The notes beneath the pieces are model-generated. The model was not told the DNA's origin, did not search any database, and was given only the letters and a program-made list of their open reading frames with translations. Source: Larkinella sp. C7 (GTDB lineage: Bacteria > Bacteroidota > Bacteroidia > Cytophagales > Spirosomataceae). From it: a DNA stretch of 64,000 nt. The stretch covers positions 21,042 to 85,041 of the forward strand of contig NZ_VBSL01000010.1 of NCBI RefSeq assembly GCF_006149005.1. The letters run 5' to 3'. Numbering within the stretch: position 1 is the stretch's first letter; every line of letters starts with the position of its first letter. Below, in pieces: positions 8,242 to 16,282 of the stretch. A program made the position numbers and the translations under genes.

Positions 8242-10878
8242 TCATTCACTTTTCAGGCTTTTCACCGGATTCATCAAAGCAGCTTTGACACTCTGAAAAC
8301 TCACGGTCAGTGCGGCTACGATCACAGTTGCCAGCAGGGCTATTCCAAAAATACCGGGACCGATGTCGATCTTATAGGCAAAATCCTGCAACCAGTGCGT
8401 CATCACCCACCACGCCACGGGCGTCGCGACCACGAAGGCGACGGCAATCAGCCGGGCGAACTCCTTGCCAAACAGCCACAGGATGTTACTGATGCTGGCG
8501 CCCAGCACCTTCCGGACGCCGATTTCCTTCGTTTTTTGATTCGCCATAAACAATACCAGTCCATACAGCCCCAGACAACCGATCACCACGGCGATTCCGG
8601 CGAAGAAATTGATCAGCTTGGCCATCGTTTGTTCCTGAACGTAGTATTCCTGCAATTGCTCATCGACGAATTGCGCAGTGAAATAACTGTCAGGATAGAG
8701 CTGGTTATACTCTTTTTCCAGTTGGTGGATGACCCGCTCAAAATTGCCGTTGTGTAACTGCAGACTGGCATAATAATATTTGGTCGCCCGGGTGGTCATG
8801 AGGAGCGGAAAAATCCCACTTTTCAGATCGCGCTCATTGAAGTCTTTTACAACGCCCACGATTTCCAGTTTTCGGGCCGTATGCAGGATTTTTCCCAGCA
8901 CCTGGGCCGGATTATGAATGCCCAACTGCTTGACGAAGGTTTCATTGACCAGCGCTTCCCGGGACGTATCCGCGGGCTGAAGATTTCGCCCGGCCACCAG
9001 TTTCAACCCATACACATCGACATAAGCGGCATCGATAAACTTTTGCTGGGGGGTAAATTTTTCCGGTTCGGGGCGGGTGTCAAATTTGATAACCGTCTGG
9101 CTGATCCAGCCCGTTTGGGGTGGGCCGCTCATGGAATAACTCAATTTCTCAACCTCGGGAATGGCCATAGCCCGGTGGCGAAAATTCTCCATTTTGCCGA
9201 CATCCTGTTGGGGTGACGAAGGCAACCGAACCGTAAGAATAGCCTTTTGCCGGAAACCGAGGTCTTTCGTCTGGATGTACTGCAACTGATTGGCCACCAC
9301 GACCATACCCACAATCAGCATCTGTGAAATGGCAAACTGGGTGATCACCAGACTCCGGCGTATGGAAAAACCACCCACCTGCCGGGAGGTGATCCGTCCG
9401 GCCAGCGCCAAGGCCGGTTTGAAGCCCGTCAGCACCAGAGCGGGATAAAAACCGGACAAGAAAATGACCCCAGTCACGATCAGTACCAACCAGCCAATGA
9501 CGGATGGATCGTAATAAAAAGTAAACCGGAAGACCCCGTGTAAATATTCCTGAGCCAACTGCTGACCAAACTGAAAAAAGAGGAGTGCAATGGCCGTGGC
9601 CGTGAGGGTTAACAAGGCGGTTTCGCCCATGAATTGCCAGAACAATTGGGGCCGCGTACTGCCCAGCACTTTCCGGACACCCACTTCCCGGGATCGGTTC
9701 AGGGCCTGCGCCGTGGCCAGATTGACAAAATTGATGCAGGCCGTGATGAGCAGAAAAATGCCGATGGCAAACAATGACCAGATCAAGCCCGAGCTCACAC
9801 CACCGGTTTCGGTCGAGAAGTGAATATCCCGCAGGGGCTGCATCGGAAACCGGGTATCCTTAAGACCGTGCGGTTTGTACTTTTTCACAAAAGCCAGCAT
9901 CTGCCGATCCCAGTCGGCTTTCGTAAAGTGGCTGTTCAGGCTCACAAAGCACTGCGTACCACTGTCGATATTGTCAAAATCTACGTTCAGCGGGCGGTCA
10001 TGAAATTCGGGCAAACTGGCCCAGGATGCCATCAGGGAATAGGCAAAATCGGTGTTATCCCGGTAATCTTTAAACACCCCGACAATTCGGGCATTCAGCG
10101 TTGCATTGATCTTAATGATTTTGCCAAGTACCTCCGTCGTCCCAAAGTACCTGGTGGCATTTTCAGCACTGAGAACCACCGTATTGGGCTGAGCCAGTCC
10201 CGCTGGTCCGCCAGCCAGCCACTCGTAATCGAAGATCTTAAAATAGGAAGGCTGCACAAAGGCTCCCATTTTGTGAGCGTCTTTAAACTTTCGGTCAGGT
10301 TCATTGGCTACGGGAATGGCTACCAAAGGGTCCCGGTAGAGCTCGATCATCGCCAGATTTTCGATATCCGGATGGTCATTCCGAAGGGCTTTCCCCAGTT
10401 CGTAAGGAACGCCGGTTACGTTAAAATTGCCTTCAGGCGTAACAAACTCGGTGGTTACCCGGTAAATGGAAGCGTATTTCTGGTGGTGTGTATCGATAGT
10501 ATGATGGTAGCGAACGAGCGAAAAAATCAGCAGCGCAGCGCCAATGCCCATAGCCAGGCCCGTGACATTGATCAAGGCATAGGTCTGGTTTTTAATCAAA
10601 TTCCGCCGGGCGGTTTTGAAATAATTGCTAATCATGGTTGGGTTCATCGTATGAGTTGTTGAATACGCAGTTGCTTTTCGTTTGATGGCGAACGGCCATC
10701 CAGCCGGGGGTTTCAGAAAGCCCAGTACATCCCGCCAATACCGTATTCTGGCCCGTCGTTCACCGATCCGTTTCACCTGATAATCAAACTCCTCGTGCAA
10801 GTCGCCCTGCACCTCCTCCAGCCGGTGGGGAGCGCAGAAGAATTCGAGTAGTTGGTCGGCTAGGCGGGGCGGTTTCAT
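8242..10878 (-). CDS. Prefix-domain FtsX/MacB-like permease (copy 4)
   Basis: An 878-residue permease, first of the four prefix permeases after padR. An upstream in-frame ATG at 10914 exists, but the start is placed at 10878 because the prefix domain begins there (MKPPRLADQLLEFFCAPHRL), and the extra twelve codons overlap the intergenic palindrome. The permease part (MISNYFKTARRNLIKNQTY) belongs to a distinct subgroup: the first helix is followed by VRYHHTIDTHH, and the first FtsX domain reads TACINFVNLATAQALNRSRE rather than INFMNLSTA. The same subgroup features occur in the prefix-less genes at 21213, 24660 and 49472. A prefix domain therefore sits on two different permease subgroups, which suggests the prefix was gained or exchanged more than once. 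Function as for the family; substrate unknown. Confidence 0.88.
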   Translation of the reverse strand: MKPPRLADQLLEFFCAPHRLEEVQGDLHEEFDYQVKRIGERRARIRYWRDVLGFLKPPAGWPFAIKRKATAYSTTHTMNPTMISNYFKTARRNLIKNQTYALINVTGLAMGIGAALLIFSLVRYHHTIDTHHQKYASIYRVTTEFVTPEGNFNVTGVPYELGKALRNDHPDIENLAMIELYRDPLVAIPVANEPDRKFKDAHKMGAFVQPSYFKIFDYEWLAGGPAGLAQPNTVVLSAENATRYFGTTEVLGKIIKINATLNARIVGVFKDYRDNTDFAYSLMASWASLPEFHDRPLNVDFDNIDSGTQCFVSLNSHFTKADWDRQMLAFVKKYKPHGLKDTRFPMQPLRDIHFSTETGGVSSGLIWSLFAIGIFLLITACINFVNLATAQALNRSREVGVRKVLGSTRPQLFWQFMGETALLTLTATAIALLFFQFGQQLAQEYLHGVFRFTFYYDPSVIGWLVLIVTGVIFLSGFYPALVLTGFKPALALAGRITSRQVGGFSIRRSLVITQFAISQMLIVGMVVVANQLQYIQTKDLGFRQKAILTVRLPSSPQQDVGKMENFRHRAMAIPEVEKLSYSMSGPPQTGWISQTVIKFDTRPEPEKFTPQQKFIDAAYVDVYGLKLVAGRNLQPADTSREALVNETFVKQLGIHNPAQVLGKILHTARKLEIVGVVKDFNERDLKSGIFPLLMTTRATKYYYASLQLHNGNFERVIHQLEKEYNQLYPDSYFTAQFVDEQLQEYYVQEQTMAKLINFFAGIAVVIGCLGLYGLVLFMANQKTKEIGVRKVLGASISNILWLFGKEFARLIAVAFVVATPVAWWVMTHWLQDFAYKIDIGPGIFGIALLATVIVAALTVSFQSVKAALMNPVKSLKSE

Positions 10879-10888
10879 ATATTTTTTT

Positions 10889-10977
10889 AATATCGAATAC
10901 TGAATAGTGAACACCGAATTATGAAGTGGCTTCGCCAGCGCCCGGTGTTCATTATTCGTTATTCAGTATTCGATATT
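10889..10977. repeat. Intergenic inverted repeat between padR and permease copy 4
   Basis: The outer arms 10889-10906 and 10960-10977 (AATATCGAATACTGAATA) are perfect over 18 bp. A second inner pair, TGAACACC at 10908-10915 and GGTGTTCA at 10944-10951, extends the fold. The loop is GC-richer (CTTCGCCAGCGCC). If padR and the permeases form one transcript, this hairpin lies inside it. Confidence 0.75.
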
Positions 10978-11004
10978 TTATCATTGTTCATTTTGTTCTT
11001 TCAT

Positions 11005-11343
11005 TTAAAGACTCGTGGCCGGTTTGAACGGATTCAGCAAACGCGCCCAGAAGCTGACACGGACTTCCTGGATTTCCTGCAACGTCCGTCGGCCATAGGC
11101 CGTCACCGTAAACAGCCGTTTCCGTCGGCCCCCGCGCTCGGCGGTAGGTTCGCCCATCTCCGATTTCAGCATGCCTTTGTCTTCCAGTCGTTCCAGAGCC
11201 GCGTGGACCTGATTCAGCCGCACCGCACGACCGGTCTGCTCGCTGATTTCGTGGGTGATCGCAACGCCATACGCCCCGCCTTCCATGACGGCCACGGTTA
11301 GTAATACGATTTCTTCAAACTCGCCCAAGTAGCTGCGTTTCAT
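11005..11343 (-). CDS. PadR-family transcriptional regulator
   Basis: A 112-residue winged-helix regulator. It starts at MKRSYLGEFEEIVLLTVAVM, followed by the PadR core: a helix-turn-helix with GVAITHEISEQTGRAVRLNQ, the recognition segment VHAALERLEDKGML, and the wing GGRRKRLFTVTAYGRRTLQE. The ATG at 11343 is preferred to a TTG three codons upstream because the conserved N-terminus begins there. It lacks the long C-terminal dimer domain of larger PadR proteins, as is usual in the short class. PadR proteins are mostly ligand- or stress-released repressors. Short PadR genes next to prefix-domain permeases are a recurring arrangement, and here the gene heads the four-permease block. A sigma-54-like element and a large dyad lie just upstream (11371-11477). 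The ligand is unknown. Confidence 0.88.
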   Translation of the reverse strand: MKRSYLGEFEEIVLLTVAVMEGGAYGVAITHEISEQTGRAVRLNQVHAALERLEDKGMLKSEMGEPTAERGGRRKRLFTVTAYGRRTLQEIQEVRVSFWARLLNPFKPATSL

Positions 11344-11370
11344 CGCTGTCAATTAGTTCTATCTTTGCTG

Positions 11371-11386
11371 ATCAAATGCCTTGCCA
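11371..11386 (-). promoter_or_regulatory. Candidate sigma-54 (-24/-12) promoter for padR
   Basis: On the minus strand it reads TGGCAAGGCATTTGAT, against the consensus TGGCACG-N4-TTGCA. The GG of the -24 box is correctly spaced, but the -12 box has TTGA. A start about 11 bases downstream would leave a leader of roughly 17 nt before the padR ATG. The same form (TGG-Y-A ... TTTG) occurs at 29548-29563 and 36262-36277. Confidence 0.45.
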
Positions 11387-11438
11387 ACTTCCCAAACCGG
11401 CCTTAGAAGCGGTTTTAGGCGGATTGTAAACGGGGAAG

Positions 11439-11477
11439 CTGTACGATTTCGGACAATTCCTGTCCGCTAGTGTACAG
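11439..11477. promoter_or_regulatory. 39-nt perfect double dyad, candidate activator or operator site
   Basis: The site contains CTGTAC, five bases, CGGACA, five bases, TGTCCG, five bases, GTACAG, so both outer and inner half-sites are symmetric around 11458. It lies between padR (minus) and the hydrolase (plus), 53 bp upstream of the sigma-54-like element of padR. Sites of 38 nt with TGTCCG/CGGACA half-sites occur at 29618-29655 and 36331-36368 at nearly the same distance from similar promoters. It could instead be the PadR operator, because it sits between divergent genes. Confidence 0.6.
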
Positions 11478-11558
11478 CGAGATAGACCAGCCCGGACGGG
11501 TAAAAACCGCTCCCGAATGTCTTACGTTGGTTTCCGGTTCCTGAATCCGACTTCACCC

Positions 11559-12800
11559 ATGAAACGCTTCCTTTTTCTGCTGCTCCTCAGCACAACCACC
11601 GGGTTTGCCCAAAAGAAAACCGCACCGGTCATCGACCCCCGCGTGATCAAAGTCTACTCGCTGCTGTGGGATTTGAAGGCGCTGAGCAAGGCCCCGGCGG
11701 TGGAGTGGCTGAATCAAACCGGAACCGTTCACTCGCTTCTGTATAAAAGCGTCGATTACGAAGGAAAACCGACGCAGGTTTTTGCGTATTACTCCAATCC
11801 GGATTTGATCCGGGGAAAACCGGTCGGCAAGCGGACGTTTCCGGGCGTTGTCCTGATTCACGGCGGGGGCGGAAAAGCGTTCAAAGAATGGGTGGAAAAA
11901 TGGGCCGCTGATGGCTACGCAGCCATCGCGATGGATCTGGCGGGAAAGGGGGAAGACGGAAAACGACTCGCGCAGGCCGGACCCGATCAGGGCGAAGTCG
12001 ATAAATTCTCGAAACTGGAAAAAGCCGATCTCCGCGATCTGTGGACGTACCAAGCCGTTTCGGGTGCCATTCTGGCGCATTCGCTGCTGCTGAGTTTTTC
12101 CGAAGTCGATGCCACCAGAACGGCGGTCACCGGCATCAGCTGGGGCGGTTATCTGACCTGCCTGGTCGCCAGTCTCGACAACCGGTTCAAGGCAGCCGCA
12201 CCGGTGTATGGCTGCGCGTATTACGACGAATCCGATGTTTTCAAAACCTCCATCCGCAAGCTTTCGCCGGACGGGCAGCGGAAGTGGATGCGGTATTTCG
12301 ATCCGTCGGTGTATTTGCCGTTTGCCAAACCGCAGTTTCTGTTCGTCAATGGCAACAAAGACCGGTTTTATAACGTCATTCCCTACCACAAAACCTACAG
12401 CCTGATTGCGCCCAGCCGGCGGACGATGTGCCTGATCCCGGACATGAAGCACGGCCACGAAGCGGGTTGGGAACCGCACGAAATCCGGTATTTCTTCGAG
12501 AGCATCCTCAACGACGGCGTTCCGCTGGCAGCCGTTGCGCCGGTTTCCGTACAGGACTCGACCCTTCGTTTGTCCTACCAATCACCGGTCACGGTCTATA
12601 CCGCCGAGTTTTATTATTCCAATGACACGACCTCGGTGAATGAGAACCGGATCTGGTCGAAGCAGAAAGCGACCCTCGATCGCAACACCCGAACCGTGAC
12701 CAGCCCCGTGCCGAAAGAAGGTTTTCAATACGGCTTTTTCTATCTGAAAGACCACCGGAACGTTTCGGTTTCGAGCCCGTTCCTGCTGAAAGGGAACTAG
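11559..12800 (+). CDS. Secreted alpha/beta-hydrolase (dienelactone hydrolase/prolyl oligopeptidase-like)
   Basis: A 413-residue protein with a signal peptide (MKRFLFLLLLSTTTGFAQ), which decides the start at 11559 over an in-frame ATG at 11517. The fold is an alpha/beta hydrolase: the oxyanion region is VVLIHGGGGKAF near residue 100, the nucleophile Ser lies in GISWGGY near residue 205, a likely catalytic Asp is in FVNGNKDRF near residue 270, and His is in MKHGHEAGW. About 100 C-terminal residues form an extra beta-rich domain. Families with this core include acetyl-xylan esterases, dienelactone hydrolases and peptidases; the substrate cannot be told from sequence. It is divergent from padR. 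Its TAG stop shares the palindrome CTAG (12797-12800) with the stop of the convergent trehalase gene. Confidence 0.75.
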   Translation: MKRFLFLLLLSTTTGFAQKKTAPVIDPRVIKVYSLLWDLKALSKAPAVEWLNQTGTVHSLLYKSVDYEGKPTQVFAYYSNPDLIRGKPVGKRTFPGVVLIHGGGGKAFKEWVEKWAADGYAAIAMDLAGKGEDGKRLAQAGPDQGEVDKFSKLEKADLRDLWTYQAVSGAILAHSLLLSFSEVDATRTAVTGISWGGYLTCLVASLDNRFKAAAPVYGCAYYDESDVFKTSIRKLSPDGQRKWMRYFDPSVYLPFAKPQFLFVNGNKDRFYNVIPYHKTYSLIAPSRRTMCLIPDMKHGHEAGWEPHEIRYFFESILNDGVPLAAVAPVSVQDSTLRLSYQSPVTVYTAEFYYSNDTTSVNENRIWSKQKATLDRNTRTVTSPVPKEGFQYGFFYLKDHRNVSVSSPFLLKGN

Positions 12801-14371
12801 GATTTTCCGTTCGCCGGTCCCGTGCCGTCGCTGGCTTGCAGGGCTAAATAAATTCCGTTGGTCCAGCCAAAACCGTCCTGGTTGGGATATTCTCCCCCAC
12901 CCGCCGGCAAATCGATGTCCACGACGTTGTATTTTTCCATCATTTTGCCGGTATTCCGGAATACCTTGTCATTGAGCGCCGTCCAGCGTTTCCGGATTTC
13001 AGCGGCTGTCTCCGTAAACCCGTATCGCAACAGCCCCTGGTAGGTGATCCATTGCAGCGGTGCCCAGCCATTCGGAGAATCCCATTGCTGCCCGCTTCGC
13101 TGAAGCGTTGAAACCACTCCGCCTTCTTTCAGAAAGCTTTTCCGGATATGTTCGTGAACCTGAGCTGCCTGTTCGTCGGTCGCCAGCCCGAAGAACAACG
13201 GAAACAGAGCCGCCAGTGACCAGACCGGCGTGGTCTTGTGCAAAACGACGTTGTAATCCATGAAAAACTGACTCTTCTCGTCCCAGAGATACGTCATGAT
13301 GGCTTTTCGCCGGGTCTCGGCTTTTTGCCTGAAATGCTCATACGGTTCCTGGAATGAACTTTGGCGGTAAGCGTCCGACAGGGTTATTTCCAGATCATAC
13401 ATCAGGCAGTTCAGATCCACCGGAATGATATCCGTGGTGTGAATGGTGGCCAGCTGTTCCGGATCGCCAAACCAGCGGCAACTGAAATCCCAGCCGGATT
13501 CGCAAGCGGCCCGGATGTGTCGGTACAGCGTTCCGGGTGCAACGCCGTAGGGAGCCGCTTCACGAGCCAGTTCCACATCCTCCCGGTAGGATTCGGGCCG
13601 AGGGGCGGAGAGGTCATCCCAATAGCGGTTTAAAATACTGCCGTCGGGCAACACCACCACGCGCCGGAAAGCGCCTTCGTGATCGTCGAGCCGAAAGTAG
13701 CCATCCATCCAGTAATTGTATTCTTTCTGCATGTGGGGCAGATAGCGAACGAGGACGTCCGGACCGTCGATTTCGGAAAGCAGCCGGACCATCAGGGCAA
13801 AAAACGGCGGTTGCGACCGGGTCAGGTAATAGCTTCGGTTGGCGTTCGGAATGTGGCCGTAGGTATCGATCAGGTGGGCGAAATTAGCGACCATGTGCCG
13901 GATCATTTCGTTTTCGCCCGACACCCGCAACCCCAGCATGGTGAAATAACTATCCCAGTAATAGAGTCCCCGAAAACGCCCGCCAGGGACGATATAGGGC
14001 TTCGGAACCGGCAGCATGGAACAGAACGATTCTGACCGGCGCTCAAAAAGCGGCCACATCCGGTTCAGATGCACGGCTGTCGGCAGCGACTGGTCACTGA
14101 CGTGGTTGGTTTCCAGGGTTTTCGGCAGGTGAAAATAGGCATGAACAAAGTCCTCCAGCCGAAATCCCTCCCGGTGTTTCTCAATTTCATACTGGCTCAG
14201 AATTTCTTCCGGCGCCCGCCGGGGATAGCAGTCGGCAAAGGTGATGGAATCGGCAAATACCGGCTGCATCTGCACATCGTGAAACAAAGGGCCAAATAGT
14301 TGGTCGGGAGGTAATATGGCCGGTACTACGCTGTATATTTGGGGGGGAAGTTGGGGATTCGTATCTGCCAT
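12797..14371 (-). CDS. Trehalase, GH37
   Basis: A 524-residue alpha,alpha-trehalase that splits trehalose into two glucose units. Signature 1 is present near residues 129-142 (PGGRFRGLYYWDSY), signature 2 as QQWDSPNGWAP, the active-site segment as ACESGWDFSCRWF, and the C-terminal EKYNVVD and GGEYPNQDGFGWTNG motifs. Length matches bacterial TreA/TreF. No signal peptide is visible at MADTNPQLPP, so it is probably cytoplasmic, like TreF. One position is odd: signature 1 usually has Glu where this protein has Gly (FRG instead of FRE). The gene is convergent with the hydrolase, with overlapping stops. About 118 bp separate its start from the divergent membrane-protein gene. Confidence 0.9.
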   Translation of the reverse strand: MADTNPQLPPQIYSVVPAILPPDQLFGPLFHDVQMQPVFADSITFADCYPRRAPEEILSQYEIEKHREGFRLEDFVHAYFHLPKTLETNHVSDQSLPTAVHLNRMWPLFERRSESFCSMLPVPKPYIVPGGRFRGLYYWDSYFTMLGLRVSGENEMIRHMVANFAHLIDTYGHIPNANRSYYLTRSQPPFFALMVRLLSEIDGPDVLVRYLPHMQKEYNYWMDGYFRLDDHEGAFRRVVVLPDGSILNRYWDDLSAPRPESYREDVELAREAAPYGVAPGTLYRHIRAACESGWDFSCRWFGDPEQLATIHTTDIIPVDLNCLMYDLEITLSDAYRQSSFQEPYEHFRQKAETRRKAIMTYLWDEKSQFFMDYNVVLHKTTPVWSLAALFPLFFGLATDEQAAQVHEHIRKSFLKEGGVVSTLQRSGQQWDSPNGWAPLQWITYQGLLRYGFTETAAEIRKRWTALNDKVFRNTGKMMEKYNVVDIDLPAGGGEYPNQDGFGWTNGIYLALQASDGTGPANGKS

Positions 14372-14489
14372 AAAATCAAATTGCGTTTAGTAGTAAACCC
14401 AACACCACAGGGTTGGTTCACGAATTCCCGGAATAAGCCCTCTGTTTTCTCCTATACCTTTACTTGTTCAACCAGTCAGAAAAATCGTT

Positions 14490-14957
14490 ATGTGGACCAA
14501 TTCCCCACAATCCGGCAAGACCATTCAGGCGGTTTTGCTCCTCTTCTGGGCACTCTATTTCTCCCTCGTGCTGTGCAGCAACAGCACTGACGCCCTCAAA
14601 GCCCTCGGCTTGCTGCCAGCCAACTGGGTTTTTGCTTCAGGAAACTACGCCTTGGTTCAAAAAGTGGTCGGGATTTATCATTCACCGGTCTGGCTCGCGG
14701 GCCTGTTTTACACCGGCGTTCTCGTCTGGCAAGCCGTTGGCGCGGTGCTGCTCTGGAGCGCGTTTGCAGTCACCGTCCGGCAAACGCAAGACTACCCGCT
14801 GGCCGCCTACCGGGCACTCACCGTCACGATCGGTTTGTGGGCTGCTTTCATCCTCGCCGATGAGTTCTTTCTGGCCTACGAGATGAGCGGTTTATCCGCC
14901 ACCCATTTCAGCCTGCTCATCGCCGAAATCGGCACGCTTTTGGTTTTTAGAACGTAA
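14490..14957 (+). CDS. Small four-helix membrane protein of unknown function
   Basis: A 155-residue protein, mostly hydrophobic. Four likely membrane segments are visible: AVLLLFWALYFSLVL near 14-30, VWLAGLFYTGVLVWQAVGAV near 67-90, LTVTIGLWAAFILADEFFLA near 108-128, and the C-terminus (FSLLIAEIGTLLVF). It resembles small uncharacterised membrane proteins; no enzyme motif is seen. The start is the ATG at 14490 (MWTNSPQSGK). It is divergent from the trehalase gene. Its TAA stop lies in the left arm of a palindrome that also reaches the stop of the convergent mannonate dehydratase gene. Confidence 0.6.
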   Translation: MWTNSPQSGKTIQAVLLLFWALYFSLVLCSNSTDALKALGLLPANWVFASGNYALVQKVVGIYHSPVWLAGLFYTGVLVWQAVGAVLLWSAFAVTVRQTQDYPLAAYRALTVTIGLWAAFILADEFFLAYEMSGLSATHFSLLIAEIGTLLVFRT

Positions 14958-15034
14958 TGATGGGTTATGGATGATCAACGATGAATGCCCTGCGTTAGCC
15001 CATTCATCCTTCATCAGCCATAACCCATCATTAC
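14954..15034. repeat. Inverted repeat spanning two convergent stop codons
   Basis: The 34-bp arms 14954-14987 and 15001-15034 match with three mismatches; the loop is CCCTGCGTTAGCC, the reverse orientation of the GGCTGACGCA loop seen at 2704 and 21178. Both arms contain a TAA stop: that of the membrane protein (14955-14957) and that of mannonate dehydratase (15031-15033). The placement fits a bidirectional transcription end. Confidence 0.8.
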
Positions 15035-16164
15035 ATTTTCCGTTTACTCACGGCTTCCATCAATCCCCGCGTGTAGCCCAGCGCATACAAGGTGCCGATG
15101 GTGCTGTAACCGGGGTTCTGGTTGCTGTCGCCGTACATGGTCGGTACGTGATCGGGGCGAATCGGGCCTTTGAAACCGATCGTATAGTACGCTTTCATGG
15201 CCTGATACATGTCGATGATGCCCTCATCGTGAAAGGTTTCTTCGAAGGCAAACTTGTCGCCCCGCACGTTCCGGAAATGCACAAAATGGATTTTCTTCCG
15301 TTTCCCGAAGTAGTCGATGAGCGCTGGAATCCCGCTAGCATCGCCCATCAGCGCAAAGTTGCCCTGGCACATCGTAATGCCGTTGCTCGGACTGGGGTAG
15401 AGTTCCAGCAGTCGTTTGAACGAATCGACGGTATTCATGATGCGGGCGATGCCCCGAACGCTGTCTACCTGCGGATCATCGGGATGCATGGCCAGTTTCA
15501 TGCCGACTTTCTCCGCTTCCGGCACGACGGCTTTCAGAAAATAAGCCAGGTTTTTCCAGAGTGTTTCCTTCGACACTTCGCCGTACTGGGTCAGTGGCAG
15601 ATTCTTGATGGCTTCGTAATCGAATGCCGTGACCAGCGCTCCGCCCCGACCCGGCCGGTCGTTCTGCGTGCGATACCAGCCAATCACCGGCATCCAGTTG
15701 TAGCAAATCGTATCGATCCCGACCTGCGTCAGGTTTTTCATCAGGGTAATAAAATTGGCAATTTCCTCATCCCGACCGGCCAGTCCCAGCTTGGTTTTTT
15801 CGCCCAGCGCGGGCGGCCCTTCAATGACGCGCAGTTGTAGACCCACCTTGTCCCAGGCTTCCTTTACCGCCAACACCGCCTTGGATTCCCAGGGTTTCAC
15901 GTCCTTCAGGCCGACCATGCCGGGATTGATGCCGCCCACCGCTCCCAGCACCGCCATCTGCTTTGTCAGGGCGATTTTCTGTTCGTTCATCCCGCTGAAA
16001 TACGCTTCGCAGAGCTGCATCCCGGCATCCTTGAGCACCGCCTTGTCAACAATCGGTTTTGCCCCGACCCGTTGTTCAGATGCCTGAGCCGATGTGATTC
16101 CACCGACTGTCAGGGCGGCCAGGGAGGTGCTTTTTTTGAGAAAGTCGCGACGTGAAGTTTCCAT
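15031..16164 (-). CDS. uxuA: Mannonate dehydratase with twin-arginine signal
   Basis: A 377-residue protein of the UxuA family, which removes water from D-mannonate to give 2-keto-3-deoxygluconate in glucuronate breakdown. Family landmarks are YNWMPVIGWYRT, MHPDDPQ, HFRNVRGDKFAFEETFHDEG and RPDHVPTMYG, which carry the metal-binding His and Asp residues. Unlike the cytoplasmic enzyme, it starts METSRRDFLKKS followed by a hydrophobic stretch and an Ala-rich cleavage region, a Tat-type export signal. It may therefore act in the periplasm, or the family member may have a different substrate. No other hexuronate gene is nearby. It lies between the converging membrane-protein gene and a permease gene. 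Confidence 0.8.
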   Translation of the reverse strand: METSRRDFLKKSTSLAALTVGGITSAQASEQRVGAKPIVDKAVLKDAGMQLCEAYFSGMNEQKIALTKQMAVLGAVGGINPGMVGLKDVKPWESKAVLAVKEAWDKVGLQLRVIEGPPALGEKTKLGLAGRDEEIANFITLMKNLTQVGIDTICYNWMPVIGWYRTQNDRPGRGGALVTAFDYEAIKNLPLTQYGEVSKETLWKNLAYFLKAVVPEAEKVGMKLAMHPDDPQVDSVRGIARIMNTVDSFKRLLELYPSPSNGITMCQGNFALMGDASGIPALIDYFGKRKKIHFVHFRNVRGDKFAFEETFHDEGIIDMYQAMKAYYTIGFKGPIRPDHVPTMYGDSNQNPGYSTIGTLYALGYTRGLMEAVSKRKM

Positions 16165-16203
16165 GTAAGCGAAAGAAAACCACGCCTGTTATTTACCTAT
16201 ACA

Positions 16204-16282
16204 CCGAATGATGAGTTATGAATGATGAACGATGAATGGGCTGACACAATTCATCGTTCATCATTCATAACTCATCATTCGG
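16204..16282. repeat. Perfect 34-bp inverted repeat
   Basis: Arms 16204-16237 and 16249-16282 are exact reverse complements; the loop 16238-16248 is GGGCTGACACA. The right arm contains the last codons and TGA stop (16275-16277) of the following minus-strand permease. The perfect match over 34 bp suggests recent formation or ongoing correction between arms. Confidence 0.92.

Noticed and set aside
10879-10914. Longer N-terminus of permease copy 4 from ATG 10914
   Set aside because: The added residues come from the palindrome sequence and are absent from the other prefix permeases.
11553-12581. Minus-strand reading frame of 342 codons opposite the hydrolase
   Set aside because: The plus strand has a signal peptide and catalytic motifs; the antisense frame has no family features.
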